From Akkermansiaceae bacterium UBA2381 (GTDB taxonomy: Bacteria > Verrucomicrobiota > Verrucomicrobiia > Verrucomicrobiales > DEV007), in contig DDSV01000021.1 of NCBI GenBank assembly GCA_002344215.1, forward strand, positions 320 to 61,663: a DNA stretch of 61,344 bases. The letters run 5' to 3'. Shown in pieces: positions 30,313-39,797 of this stretch (within the stretch, counting starts at the first letter, position 1; the number at the start of each line of letters is the position of its first letter). The translations under genes and the position numbers were made by a program. Below the pieces are notes generated by a model that saw nothing but the letters and a program-made list of their open reading frames with translations, was not told where the DNA came from and ran no database searches.

Positions 30313-32979
30313 CTACTTTTTCGTAGTCGCCTTCTTGGTCGCTGCCTTCTTCGTTGTGGACTTTTTCGTCGCCGCCTTCTTTGCCGGTGCCTCACCTGTC
30401 GCGGCCTTCTTCTTGGCCGGTTCGCGTGGAGGGAACTCCCAGCCGAGCATTCGCTTTCCTTTCACATTGCAGGTCAGTGCCGCCTGAAACGGGCGGCCCT
30501 TTTTGCTGATCCACTTGTCGATCAGATCGGTTTTGCCCTCGGTGAAATACTTGATCGCCTGCTCGCGCGGGATTTCGTATTTGCACATTTCCCGGGCAAG
30601 GCGGGCCTTGCACCCCTCACCGGAAACGCGATGATCGCAGATATAACTTCCGGGAGTCTCGTAAATCGTTCCGCCCGTGCAGGCGGGGCAGGGGCAGAGT
30701 TTATTCTCTGGTCGGATGGCCTCTGCCTCGGCTTCTTCTTCGGGTGATTTCTCGAATAGAAACGAGGCCTTTAGTCCGGTCTTTTTGTCCTCCTGCAATT
30801 CGATCGCGGCATCGAAGGGCATCTTGAAGCGGTTTACAAATCCGGTGAGCGGGCCGACCAGCTTTGTCGTTAGAAGCGTTTTTGCTTCTTCAATGGAGAA
30901 GGGACGGCTCGCGACCACTTTTGAAAGAGAGAATTTGCAGTCGGGCTGACGGCATTTGTAGCGACCGTCATCCTGGGCCAGACTGGGGGCTCCACAAACG
31001 GGGCAGGGCACCGGGAATTCGGGCCACTCGCGTTCGACTGCATTGCGGGCATAGTCGCGTGCAGTCTCGACCACGTTGCCTGTCATCGCCTTGACTTCGC
31101 GCATGAAACTTGGACGATCGAGACGTCCATGCTCCATCTCCTTAAGTTTGTATTCCCATTCGCCTGTCATCTCCGGCGACGTGAGAATGCCAATCTGCAT
31201 GTTGTGTAACTGCTCAATGAGGCGCATGCCCCGGGTTGTTACGAAAAGGTCGCGTCCGTCGCGGGTGATGTATTTGTCGTTGATGAGGCCTTCAATCGTT
31301 GCGGCGCGTGTCGCCGGGGTTCCCAATCCGCGTTCGGACATGGCATCACGGAGATCTTCATCATCAACCCTTTTGCCTGCCGTCTCCATGGCGGAGAGAA
31401 GCGTGCTTTCATTGTATCGGGCCGGGGGGCGGGTAACCTTTTCGAGGGCTTCGACTTTTTCCGCGTTTGCGTTCTCGCCTTCTTTTACCGGGACGATTTG
31501 CCGGTCGCCGTTGCTGCGCTTGCCCTCATCCTCCTCCTCGTCCTGGATGGCAGAGGTCTCGGGAACTCCCACGTTCTTTCCATAGACCGCCAGCCAGCCC
31601 GCTTCGACGAGAATTTTTCCATCGGTTTTAAAGGAGTCGTCGCCGATTCTCGAAATCCGGGTGGTATTCTCGAACTCGGCCTGCGGGTAAAAGGCGGCGA
31701 TAAAGCGCCTCGTCACCATGTCATACAGTTTCTGTTCGGCCTCATCAAGGCTGGCAGGTATCTGACCGGTCGGAATGATGGCAAAGTGGTCACTCACCTT
31801 GGCTCCATTAAAAACGCGGGAGTTCTTGCCACTGACCCAATGGTTTTGAATCGCTTTGGCGGCATGCCCGGGCATGTCAGTGACCGCCCTTCCCGAGGCG
31901 GCGGCAATTTTCTCCAGGGTCGAGATCGAAGTGCCGACATAGTCATCCGGCAAATAGCGGGAGTCGGTTCTCGGATAAGTAAGGGCCTTGTGTCTCTCAT
32001 AGAGGGACTGGGCGAGTTGCAGAGTACGGCGGGCGGAAAAACCGAAGCGGCCGTTCGCTTCACGCTGCAGACTGGTGAGATCGTAAAGTTGGGGAGCGAT
32101 CTGTTTGGTTGGCTTTTTCTTCTCCTCGACTGTGGCCGCCTTGCCCTGACAGCGGGAGACGATCGCTTCGGCAAGAGCCCGGTTCCAGATCCGCTCGGCA
32201 CGGGCGTGTGGTTTGTCGTCCGACTTCTTGAACGAGGGATCAAACCAGCGCCCCGGATAGGTCCCGGCGGAGACAAGAAAGCTTCCGTGCACTTCGAAGT
32301 AATCCTCGCTCACAAAATCGGCGATTTCCTGTTCACGCTCGGCGAGGAGGGCGAGGGTGGGGGTCTGGACCCGACCGACCGGGGTCTTGTTGAATCCGCC
32401 GAACTTGCTGTTGAAGGCCGTCATCGCCCGGGTCGAGTTGATCCCGACGAGCCAGTCGGATTCCGATCGGCAGTAGGCCGCATCGGCAAGCGGGCGCATT
32501 TCCTCGTCACTGCGGAGGTGCGCAAAGGCTTCCTTGATCGCTCCATCGGTCATCGATTGCATCCAGAGACGGCGCACCGGTTTGTTGACCTCGCAATACT
32601 GCACAATGTAACGGAAAATGAGCTCTCCCTCGCGCCCGGCATCACAGGCATTGATGAGTTCGGTAACATCCTTGCGCTTCATGAGACGCTTCAGGAGTGT
32701 AAGCCGCGATTTGCCTCCCTTTTGTTCGCTGGGTTCAAGGGCAAACTCGGTGGGGAGAACGGGAAGGCACTCAAAGTTCCATGGCAGGTTCTTACCTTCG
32801 GCGGTCGTCGGGAGTGCCTGCTGGACGAGGTGGCCCACGGCAGACGAGATAATGTAGCGGTCGTTCTCGTAGTGCTCGTCGGCTTTTTCGAACTTTCCGA
32901 TCGCCGGATCCTTGCCCAAAACACGCGCGAGGTCGGTGGCGACACTGGGCTTTTCCGCAATAATAAGGGTCTTCGACAT
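30313..32979 (-). CDS. topB: Type IA DNA topoisomerase (topoisomerase III-like) with Lys/Ala tail
   Basis: This 888-residue topoisomerase relaxes or decatenates DNA through a 5'-phosphotyrosine link. It opens with the Toprim domain (LIIAEKPSVATDLARVLGK, SAVGHLVQQALP, DAGREGELIFRYI), carries the catalytic Tyr in TYPRTDSRYLPDD, and has GLGTPATRAATIEGLI. Two zinc-ribbon-like modules follow (CPVCGAPSLAQ with CRQPDC; CPCPACTGG). The last 35 residues are a KKAATKK-type histone H1-like tail. The N-terminus is closer to TopB than TopA, but the gene sits 52 bp behind dprA, the place where topA usually lies, so it may have a topA-like role. Confidence 0.9.
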   Translation of the reverse strand: MSKTLIIAEKPSVATDLARVLGKDPAIGKFEKADEHYENDRYIISSAVGHLVQQALPTTAEGKNLPWNFECLPVLPTEFALEPSEQKGGKSRLTLLKRLMKRKDVTELINACDAGREGELIFRYIVQYCEVNKPVRRLWMQSMTDGAIKEAFAHLRSDEEMRPLADAAYCRSESDWLVGINSTRAMTAFNSKFGGFNKTPVGRVQTPTLALLAEREQEIADFVSEDYFEVHGSFLVSAGTYPGRWFDPSFKKSDDKPHARAERIWNRALAEAIVSRCQGKAATVEEKKKPTKQIAPQLYDLTSLQREANGRFGFSARRTLQLAQSLYERHKALTYPRTDSRYLPDDYVGTSISTLEKIAAASGRAVTDMPGHAAKAIQNHWVSGKNSRVFNGAKVSDHFAIIPTGQIPASLDEAEQKLYDMVTRRFIAAFYPQAEFENTTRISRIGDDSFKTDGKILVEAGWLAVYGKNVGVPETSAIQDEEEDEGKRSNGDRQIVPVKEGENANAEKVEALEKVTRPPARYNESTLLSAMETAGKRVDDEDLRDAMSERGLGTPATRAATIEGLINDKYITRDGRDLFVTTRGMRLIEQLHNMQIGILTSPEMTGEWEYKLKEMEHGRLDRPSFMREVKAMTGNVVETARDYARNAVEREWPEFPVPCPVCGAPSLAQDDGRYKCRQPDCKFSLSKVVASRPFSIEEAKTLLTTKLVGPLTGFVNRFKMPFDAAIELQEDKKTGLKASFLFEKSPEEEAEAEAIRPENKLCPCPACTGGTIYETPGSYICDHRVSGEGCKARLAREMCKYEIPREQAIKYFTEGKTDLIDKWISKKGRPFQAALTCNVKGKRMLGWEFPPREPAKKKAATGEAPAKKAATKKSTTKKAATKKATTKK

Positions 32980-33031
32980 GGAGGGGGAGGGAGAATTCGG
33001 AGTGATGGAGTGCCCCGCTTTCGGGGAAAGG

Positions 33032-34162
33032 TCAAATTTGTTTCGTGAAGATTTTACCCGGAAGCTGCTTGATGAGGCTCTTCAACTCGAGTTGGAGAAG
33101 GGTCGCCCCGACCTTCCCGGCGTTGATACCAGTGGCCTCGGAAAGCGAGTCGATGGTGGAATCGCCCTGAGCCAACTCCGTGAGGATTTTTGTTTCGGCA
33201 TCACTCAAATCGAGCTGTCGTTTTGGATTTTCACCCGACTTGCTGGAGCTTTCCCTCGTTTCGGGAAAGAAATCGAATGCCAGTGAGTTGATCTCCAACC
33301 CCAACTCGTCGATCACATCCTGAACCGTGCAAACGAGAGTTGCACCTTGCTGGATGAGACGGTGGCAGCCTTCCGAAGTGGGCCGGTCGATCGGGCCGGG
33401 AACGGCAAAAACCGACCGCCCCTGCTCGAGTGCTTGATTCGCGGTGATGAGGGATCCGCTTCGGACGGGGGCCTCGACCACCAGCAGGCCCCTCGAGATG
33501 CCGGCGACAATTCGGTTGCGGAGCGGAAAGGATTGTTTGTCCGGCACATAGAGCACGGGAAACTCGGACAGAACCGCACCGCTTTCGGCAATGCGGTCGG
33601 CCAGAGCCTGATTTTCCGGCGGGTATAAATTACCGATGCCTGAGCCGAGAACGGCAATGGTGCGCCCTCCTGCGGCCAGGGCGGCCTCATGAGCGGCGGT
33701 GTCGATGCCCCGGGCAAGTCCACTGACTATACAAAAGCCGGCTTTGGCGAGCTGAAAGCTGAGCTTTTTTGCCTGATCCCGTCCGTAGTGGGTCGTTCGG
33801 CGCGAGCCTACCACCCCGATGGCCGCATCGTCCGCCGAGGTGAGACTTCCCTTCATATAGAGGAGAAAGGGGGGATCGTGAATCGTGCGTAACGCCGCCG
33901 GATAGTGATCATCCTCCAGTGTCAGAAGGGAAATTCCGTGTTCGGTGATACGGCGCTTTTCCTCGATGAGGTCGATTCTATTCTCCCAATCGCCGATCAA
34001 TTCGGCCATTTCCTCTCCAATTCCCTGAACGTCGAGTATTTCCCGACGTTTCGCTGTCAGAATCGCTTGTGGATTCTCGAACCTCTCAAGGAGCCGCCGC
34101 ACCCGGATCGGCCCGATACCAGGAAGCAGGTTCAGGGCTAAATACGCTTCCTTCGGTGTCAT
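33032..34162 (-). CDS. dprA: DNA processing protein DprA (Smf)
   Basis: This 376-residue protein loads RecA on incoming single-stranded DNA during natural transformation. It has an N-terminal helix-hairpin-helix/SAM-like region (LNLLPGIGPIRVRRLLERF), the Rossmann core with GVVGSRRTTHYGRDQA, SGLARGIDTAAHEAAL, TIAVLGSGIGNLYPPEN, FPLRNRIVAGIS and ALEQGRSVFAVPG, and a C-terminal winged-helix (ILTELAQGDSTIDSLSEATGI). All parts are intact. It is followed by the topoisomerase gene, a common pairing. Confidence 0.96.
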   Translation of the reverse strand: MTPKEAYLALNLLPGIGPIRVRRLLERFENPQAILTAKRREILDVQGIGEEMAELIGDWENRIDLIEEKRRITEHGISLLTLEDDHYPAALRTIHDPPFLLYMKGSLTSADDAAIGVVGSRRTTHYGRDQAKKLSFQLAKAGFCIVSGLARGIDTAAHEAALAAGGRTIAVLGSGIGNLYPPENQALADRIAESGAVLSEFPVLYVPDKQSFPLRNRIVAGISRGLLVVEAPVRSGSLITANQALEQGRSVFAVPGPIDRPTSEGCHRLIQQGATLVCTVQDVIDELGLEINSLAFDFFPETRESSSKSGENPKRQLDLSDAETKILTELAQGDSTIDSLSEATGINAGKVGATLLQLELKSLIKQLPGKIFTKQI

Positions 34163-34285
34163 GGCGCAGTTAAATACACTGGATCATTTGAACAGTCAAA
34201 TGGCGATATCTGTTGGTATAAGTGCGCCGGGGAATTTCAGGTCGCGGAATCCGGCATCTCCGGCTAAGATCGCTTTTACGTTGTT

Positions 34286-35452
34286 ATGGGGGAAAAATGG
34301 ACCTTGGAATCTGCTGCACGGGAAAAGGCTCCCGGACTTCATCCCTTTGCGGGGGCGAGGCTCAGGGTTTTTTTGAAACATGCCCTTTTTACTCCCGGGC
34401 TTGACCCCCGGACGCGCTACCAGCGCTTTATTGCCTGGGTAGGGCAGATTCTTCGTTTCCCTCTCTCCTCCATTGAAAAAGTGAAATACAACGGGGCGAT
34501 CCACCGGCAGACCCTGTCAAAGCCTCCTGTTTTTCTCATCGGTCACTGGCGCAGCGGAACCACCCACCTGCACAACCTGATGTGCCGGGATCCGCAGTTT
34601 GGTTACCTCAAGTTTTCCGAAACGGCGATGCCGCTCGACATGCTTGGCCCGAAGGTTCGCATCGCCCGTCGCATCATCGACCGGGCTCTCCCGAAGACAC
34701 GTGGATACGACAACGTCAAACTCGCCCTCGACGAACCGCAGGAGGAGGAGATGGCGCTCGGGAATCTGAATCCGGTCGGTTATTACAGCATCTATTATTT
34801 GCCCGGGGACATGGCGGGTCATCGGGATCGCGCTCTCTTTTTTGAAGGCCTTTCCGAAAGTGAGGTGGATCGTTTTCGGAAGAATTACGAGTTTCTCATC
34901 CGCAAGGTCAGCTATGTTAAAGAGGGGCGGCAGCTTCTCTTTAAGAATCCTCCCTCTACGACGCGCATGGAGATGATTCTCAAGATGTTCCCTGACGCAA
35001 AGTTTGTTCATATCGTGCGAAATCCCTGGCCTGTCTTCAGTTCCACCTGCGGCAAGTTTCCCCGCCTCTACAATGCCTTCGCGTGGCAACCCTTTCAGAA
35101 TGTGGATATTCCCGGGTTTACCCTGGAAACCTACGAAAAGCTGATGCGCCGCTACCTCGCAGATAGGGAGAAACTCAAACTCCCCGCCCACCAGCTTGCC
35201 GAGACGACCTACGAAAAAATCACTGCCGATCCTGTGGGTGAGATCGGTCGGATATACGATCAACTGGGACTGGGAGGCAAGGAGAGCGGGTTGAAAGAGA
35301 TCGCCGCCTATGTCTCCACCTTGAAGGATTACAGCCGGAATGTCCACCGGATCGCTCCTGAGCACGCCGAGGCGATCCGCCAGCGCTGGCGCTTTTCCTT
35401 CGAGGAATGGGGATATGATCTTGAGCCGCCGGAAGACATTTCAATCGGGTAA
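34286..35452 (+). CDS. PAPS-dependent sulfotransferase family protein
   Basis: The 388-residue protein carries the 5'-phosphosulfate-binding loop GHWRSGTTHLHNL (about 86-98), the 3'-phosphate-binding strand KFVHIVRNPWPVFSST (about 233-248), and a C-terminal SFEEWGYDLE. This identifies the sulfotransferase fold; the acceptor (lipid, sugar or other) is unknown. There is no signal peptide, so sulfation should happen in the cytoplasm or at the inner membrane. The sulfatase block is about 20 kb away, so a link is only suggestive. lpxB follows 18 bp later on the same strand. Confidence 0.88.
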   Translation: MGEKWTLESAAREKAPGLHPFAGARLRVFLKHALFTPGLDPRTRYQRFIAWVGQILRFPLSSIEKVKYNGAIHRQTLSKPPVFLIGHWRSGTTHLHNLMCRDPQFGYLKFSETAMPLDMLGPKVRIARRIIDRALPKTRGYDNVKLALDEPQEEEMALGNLNPVGYYSIYYLPGDMAGHRDRALFFEGLSESEVDRFRKNYEFLIRKVSYVKEGRQLLFKNPPSTTRMEMILKMFPDAKFVHIVRNPWPVFSSTCGKFPRLYNAFAWQPFQNVDIPGFTLETYEKLMRRYLADREKLKLPAHQLAETTYEKITADPVGEIGRIYDQLGLGGKESGLKEIAAYVSTLKDYSRNVHRIAPEHAEAIRQRWRFSFEEWGYDLEPPEDISIG

Positions 35453-35470
35453 CCGCCATCTGTTTCTATT

Positions 35471-36598
35471 TTGAAAACGCTTTTTCTTGTCGCCGGAGAA
35501 CTCAGTGGAGACATGCACGGTTCCGCGCTCATGAGGGCGCTTCCCGAAATCGGGGAGTGGTCACTCTCGGGGCTCGGAGGCCCGGGAATGTCGTCCGTTT
35601 CTCCGGAGGTGGAGAACTGGCTCGGGGAGTCTGCCGTTCTTGGTCTCTGGGAGGTCTTGAAAAAGTATGGCTATTTCCGGCGGAAGATGGACGAAACGGT
35701 CACTCGCATTCATGCGGAAGGTCCGGACGGGGTGGTCCTCATCGACTATCCGGGCTTCAACCTCCGTCTCGCGAAGCGGCTTCGGGAGGAGGGCTACCGG
35801 GGGAAGCTTATTTATTACATCAGTCCTCAGGTCTGGGCCTGGAAAATGGGGCGGGTCAAGATCATGGCGGAATTGCTCGATCTGGTGATCTGCATTTTCC
35901 CCTTTGAGCAGAAACTCTATGAATCCTCGGGTTTACGCGCCGTTTTTGCCGGACACCCGCTCATCGACTCACTTGAGCCGATCAAGCAGGTTGACCTGAA
36001 GCGCGAAGAGGATCTCGTGGCTCTTCTCCCCGGATCAAGGGAAAGAGAGGTGAGCAAGCTTTATCCCCCCATGCTGGATGCGGCGGCGATTTTGTTAAAA
36101 CGACATCCTCACCTGAGGTTCGCGACTGCGGGAGCGACCCCGGCGTTGACGGAGATGCTGCAGGAGATGACTCAGGCCGCCGGATTGAGCGGAGCCATTT
36201 CGATTGGAGCGCAAACCAGTCATGAAATCATGCAGCGGGCCACCGTCGGAGTGGTGGCCTCCGGAACGGCGACTTTGGAGGCGGCCTGCCTCGGATTGCC
36301 TTATTGCCTGACCTACAAAGTTGCCTGGCTCACGGCCAAAATCGCGCTGAAGGTGATGTCTCAGCCCTACCTCGGGATCGTGAATGTGATGGTGGCTCGA
36401 GAGGTGGTGAAGGAGCTACTTCAGGAAAAAGCGACCGGCGAGAGGATCGCTGCAGAGTTGGAGCGGCTTCTAACCTCACCCGAGGCGCGTTCGGCTCTTC
36501 TCTCGGAGCTCGCTGCGGTCGTCGCGCAACTCGGGAGTGGAGGTTCCCATCGACGGGCTGCGGAAGCGGTGGCGGCTGCGTGGGAGGGGGAAGCGTAG
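35471..36598 (+). CDS. lpxB: Lipid-A-disaccharide synthase
   Basis: This 375-residue GT19 glycosyltransferase joins UDP-2,3-diacylglucosamine and lipid X to form the lipid A disaccharide at the inner membrane. Motifs are AGELSGDMHGSALM at the N-terminus, LIDYPGFNLRLAK, YYISPQVWAWK, FAGHPLID, LLPGSREREV and ATVGVVASGTATLEAACLGLPY. The start is TTG at 35471, fixed by homology (MKTLFLVAGELSGD); no usable ATG precedes it. It shows that this organism makes LPS, and it may be co-transcribed with the preceding sulfotransferase. Confidence 0.96.
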   Translation: MKTLFLVAGELSGDMHGSALMRALPEIGEWSLSGLGGPGMSSVSPEVENWLGESAVLGLWEVLKKYGYFRRKMDETVTRIHAEGPDGVVLIDYPGFNLRLAKRLREEGYRGKLIYYISPQVWAWKMGRVKIMAELLDLVICIFPFEQKLYESSGLRAVFAGHPLIDSLEPIKQVDLKREEDLVALLPGSREREVSKLYPPMLDAAAILLKRHPHLRFATAGATPALTEMLQEMTQAAGLSGAISIGAQTSHEIMQRATVGVVASGTATLEAACLGLPYCLTYKVAWLTAKIALKVMSQPYLGIVNVMVAREVVKELLQEKATGERIAAELERLLTSPEARSALLSELAAVVAQLGSGGSHRRAAEAVAAAWEGEA

Positions 36599-36646
36599 TC
36601 TTTCAGGAAAGAGACCGATCCATCGGCTTCCAGCCCAGCCAACACC

Positions 36647-37681
36647 ATGAGAGAAGGTTTTTCGATTCGTTTCCTGATTGTAGCCCTGCCCGCCGGGCTG
36701 CTCCTGTCCGGCATCCTTGCGGTGCTCAACACCCACTTCGATCAGGACAAGGAAGTGGTGGACCCCAATGAACGGGTCCGGCTTGAGGCGGCCGCACTCA
36801 ATCGGCAGCCGGTCAGCACGGCGGATCTTGCAAACTCTCTGGAAATTTTAACCGGGCGCATTGGCGAGCGTCACCTCCTCGTGCCCGAGAAACTGGAAAG
36901 TGCCGCTGTCTGGATTGAATCGACGCTCGGGCCTGGAAATATCGGATATGTCGTCGAGCGGCAGGTCTTCGAAGCGAATAATGTTCAGGTTAGGAATCTC
37001 ATTGCCGAACTTCCCGGAAAAGACCGGCGGGACGAGATCGTCGTGGTGGCGGCTCACTACGACACGGTTCCCGGCAGTCCCGGAGCGAACAGCAGTGGCT
37101 CCGGGATGGCGGCACTTATCTCCCTCGCGCGGGCTTTTGCCGGTGATTCCCAGTCGAGGACGATACGCTTTGTTGCTCTTGTGAACGAAGAATCTCCCGA
37201 GAGGGAAGGGGGCGGAGCCGGTGGCCGGGAGTATGTCGCTGCGTGTCGGGCGAAGGGGGACAGGATTGTCGCGATGATTAATCTGAGATCTCTCGGGTTC
37301 TACACGGATGCTTCCGACACTCAGAAAACTCCGGCAGGAGTGGAGGGCGAGTCGTTCGGACCGGTCGGTAATTTCATCGCTTTCATCGGGGAAAACGATG
37401 ACCGCTTTATGATCGATTCGGCAAAAACCGCTTTCGCCGCTGCCAGTGCGGTGCCTGTCGTCGGACGTATTTTTGCACGGGGGACGGCGGAAGAAATTCA
37501 GTCAGTAAGCGAAGCTTTTCGTGAAGCTGGAGTTCATGCCCTGGTGGCTACAGATACGGCGTCGTTCCGTTATCCACATCACCATCAGGCGACGGATACC
37601 CTGGAGAAAATCGATCTCAAGAAGCTTGAGTCGGTCACGGTCGGACTAAAGGTGGTTCTCGATCTGCGGGCCAACCCTTGA
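36647..37681 (+). CDS. M28-family aminopeptidase-like protein with missing zinc ligands
   Basis: This 344-residue protein has an N-terminal membrane anchor or signal (residues 8-27) and an M28 domain: VVVAAHYDTVPGSPGANSSGSGMAALI, RFVALVNEESPE, INLRSLGFYTD and RYPHHHQATDTLEKID. Active M28 enzymes use His, bridging Asp, Glu, Asp and His. Here His137 and the Glu pair remain, but the bridging Asp of GADDNASG is Ser149 and the Asp of NLDMIG is Arg214. Two of five zinc ligands are therefore gone, and peptidase activity is doubtful. It follows lpxB by 48 bp on the same strand. It may be a binding protein or a divergent hydrolase. Confidence 0.82.
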   Translation: MREGFSIRFLIVALPAGLLLSGILAVLNTHFDQDKEVVDPNERVRLEAAALNRQPVSTADLANSLEILTGRIGERHLLVPEKLESAAVWIESTLGPGNIGYVVERQVFEANNVQVRNLIAELPGKDRRDEIVVVAAHYDTVPGSPGANSSGSGMAALISLARAFAGDSQSRTIRFVALVNEESPEREGGGAGGREYVAACRAKGDRIVAMINLRSLGFYTDASDTQKTPAGVEGESFGPVGNFIAFIGENDDRFMIDSAKTAFAAASAVPVVGRIFARGTAEEIQSVSEAFREAGVHALVATDTASFRYPHHHQATDTLEKIDLKKLESVTVGLKVVLDLRANP

Positions 37682-37695
37682 TCTAAATTTTCCGT

Positions 37696-38067
37696 CTACT
37701 CACCGACGATCATTCCGGCCCGTTCGTTGAGCATTTCGGCAATCCCATTCTCTTTGTCACAGAGGACGACTTTGGGTTTAACCGGTTTGTCAGTGATCTC
37801 AAATCCCATGATGATCACCTTCTCTCCCGCATTGATGAGGTGGGCGGCCGCTCCGTTGATGCCGATGACACCGGATCCGGCCTCACCTTCGATCACGTAG
37901 GTTTCGAGTCGGGCGCCGGTGGTGGCACTGACGACGAGGACCTTTTCCCCGATCCAGAAGCCCGCCGCATCAATGAGATCCCTGTCGATGGTGATGCTGC
38001 CTACATAATCCACATTCGCCTCAGTGACGGTGGCGAGGTGAATCTTTGATCTTAGGAGACTTCGCAT
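37696..38067 (-). CDS. panD: Aspartate 1-decarboxylase
   Basis: This 123-residue proenzyme makes beta-alanine for pantothenate and CoA. RSKIHLATVTEANVDYVGSITID contains the Gly-Ser self-cleavage site (Ser25 becomes the pyruvoyl group), and NGAAAHLINAGEKVIIM is conserved. The frame is open far upstream into glpK, but the ATG at 38067 gives the family N-terminus; an ATG at 38094 would add nine residues. It starts about 77 bp after glpK ends on the same strand. coaD, a later CoA gene, is elsewhere in the window. Confidence 0.95.
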   Translation of the reverse strand: MRSLLRSKIHLATVTEANVDYVGSITIDRDLIDAAGFWIGEKVLVVSATTGARLETYVIEGEAGSGVIGINGAAAHLINAGEKVIIMGFEITDKPVKPKVVLCDKENGIAEMLNERAGMIVGE

Positions 38068-38143
38068 TGGGATTTGGCGGCCAAGGTTTCGCATAAAGTC
38101 AGCAAATGCAAGAAACCGTTCTGCTCGTGCGCGTTCGATAGGG

Positions 38144-39652
38144 TCATGAAGAGATTCCGGTTCCGGACTCGATACTTCTCGTCCGACGCACGGCCTCCTT
38201 CCATGCCTCCAATTGCCCCTGAAGCCGTTTTTGGTCGGGGCCGGGCTCGAAACGTCTGTCTTCTGTCCATTGGGCGGCGATTTCCTCCACATTTTTCCAC
38301 ACTCCGGTGGCGAGTCCGGCAAGGTAGGCGGCACCCAGGGCGGTCGTTTCTGCCACTCTCGCTCGTACCACAGGAACCCCGAGCACGTCGGCCTGCATCT
38401 GCATGAGCAGACCGTTCATCGAGGCCCCTCCGTCGACACGAAGTTCTTTGAGGGAAATCCCCGAATCCTCCATCATTGCCTTTATGACATCGTGGGTTTG
38501 ATACGCGATCCCCTCAAGAGCGGCCCGGGCGAGGTGGGCCTTGTTGGTTCCCCGGGTCAGTCCGCTGATCGTGCCTCTGGCGTAGCTGTCCCAGTAGGGG
38601 GCTCCCAGGCCCGAGAACGCCGGCACAAAATAGACTCCGCCATTGTCCGGGACAACCGACGCAAGGGCTTCAATTTCGTTGGAGGACCGGATGATTCCGA
38701 GTTGGTCCCTCAACCACTGCACGACCGCCCCCCCGATGAAAACACTGCCTTCGAGAGCGTATTCCGTTTTTCCGCCGATTCGCCAGGCGACCGTGCTGAG
38801 AAGCTGGTGCTTTGATCGGATGGGAGTGTCGCCGGTATTCATCAATGCAAAGCATCCGGTTCCGTAGGTATTCTTGGCCATCCCGGGAGAATGGCATGCC
38901 TGGCCGAAGAGAGCCGCGTGCTGATCCCCGGCGATGCCCGCGATGGGAATGGCACCACCGAACAGATCGGGCTCCGTCTCTCCGTAAACTTCACTGCTGT
39001 CGCGAATCTCAGGCAAGAGGGAGACCGGCACTCCCAGTAGCTCGAGCATTTCTTCGCTCCAGGTGGTCGTGACAATGTCACAGAGCATTGTGCGGGAGGC
39101 GTTGGTGGCATCGGTGAGATGAAGGCGCCCGCCGGTGAGATTCCAGACCAGCCATGAGTCTATCGTGCCAAAGGCTAACTCGCCGCGCTCAGCCCGATCC
39201 TTCGCGCCTTCGATATGGTCAAGCATCCACCGGACCTTGGAACCTGAAAAATAGGCATCAATGACCAGCCCGGTAACCTTCTGTATTCGAGCGTCATGAC
39301 CGGCATTCTTGAGATTCTGGCAGAAGTCGGAGGTTCTTCGGTCCTGCCAGACGATCGCATTGCCAATAGGTTCCCCCGTTTTCCGGTCCCAGATCACCGT
39401 GGTTTCGCGCTGGTTGGTGATTCCGATACCGGCAATCTCTGACGGTTTCAATGCCGCGAGACGGAGCGCTTCGCGTGCTACCTGAAGCTGGGTGTGCCAG
39501 ATTTCTTTCGCGTCGTGCTCCACCAATCCGGGTGAGGGGAAAATTTGGGAAAATTCCTGCTGGGCAATGGCCACGGGGTTGCCCCGCTCATCGAAGATGA
39601 TCGCCCGGGAGCTCGTCGTTCCCTGGTCGAGGGCGAGAAGGTATTTTGCCAT
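38144..39652 (-). CDS. glpK: Glycerol kinase
   Basis: The 502-residue enzyme phosphorylates glycerol to glycerol 3-phosphate, and its length equals that of the E. coli enzyme. FGGY-family motifs are complete: LLALDQGTTSSRAIIFD, IGITNQRETTVIWDR, NAIVWQDRRT, AGIAGDQHAALFGQ, NTYGTGCFALMNTG and ELRVDGGASMNGLLMQ. The ATG at 39652 is chosen by homology although the frame is open upstream. No glpF or glpD is nearby. panD follows on the same strand. Confidence 0.97.
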   Translation of the reverse strand: MAKYLLALDQGTTSSRAIIFDERGNPVAIAQQEFSQIFPSPGLVEHDAKEIWHTQLQVAREALRLAALKPSEIAGIGITNQRETTVIWDRKTGEPIGNAIVWQDRRTSDFCQNLKNAGHDARIQKVTGLVIDAYFSGSKVRWMLDHIEGAKDRAERGELAFGTIDSWLVWNLTGGRLHLTDATNASRTMLCDIVTTTWSEEMLELLGVPVSLLPEIRDSSEVYGETEPDLFGGAIPIAGIAGDQHAALFGQACHSPGMAKNTYGTGCFALMNTGDTPIRSKHQLLSTVAWRIGGKTEYALEGSVFIGGAVVQWLRDQLGIIRSSNEIEALASVVPDNGGVYFVPAFSGLGAPYWDSYARGTISGLTRGTNKAHLARAALEGIAYQTHDVIKAMMEDSGISLKELRVDGGASMNGLLMQMQADVLGVPVVRARVAETTALGAAYLAGLATGVWKNVEEIAAQWTEDRRFEPGPDQKRLQGQLEAWKEAVRRTRSIESGTGISS

Positions 39653-39797
39653 AGACTTGAAACTACCGGAATCCTCCTCCCGAATAAAGATTGCTCTTCC
39701 GGAAAATGAACTGCCGGGTGAATAACCGAGCGCGGAATTCTTTGAATAACGCGTGCAATCGGTGAATTTACACCCTATTATTATGGTAATTATAAAA

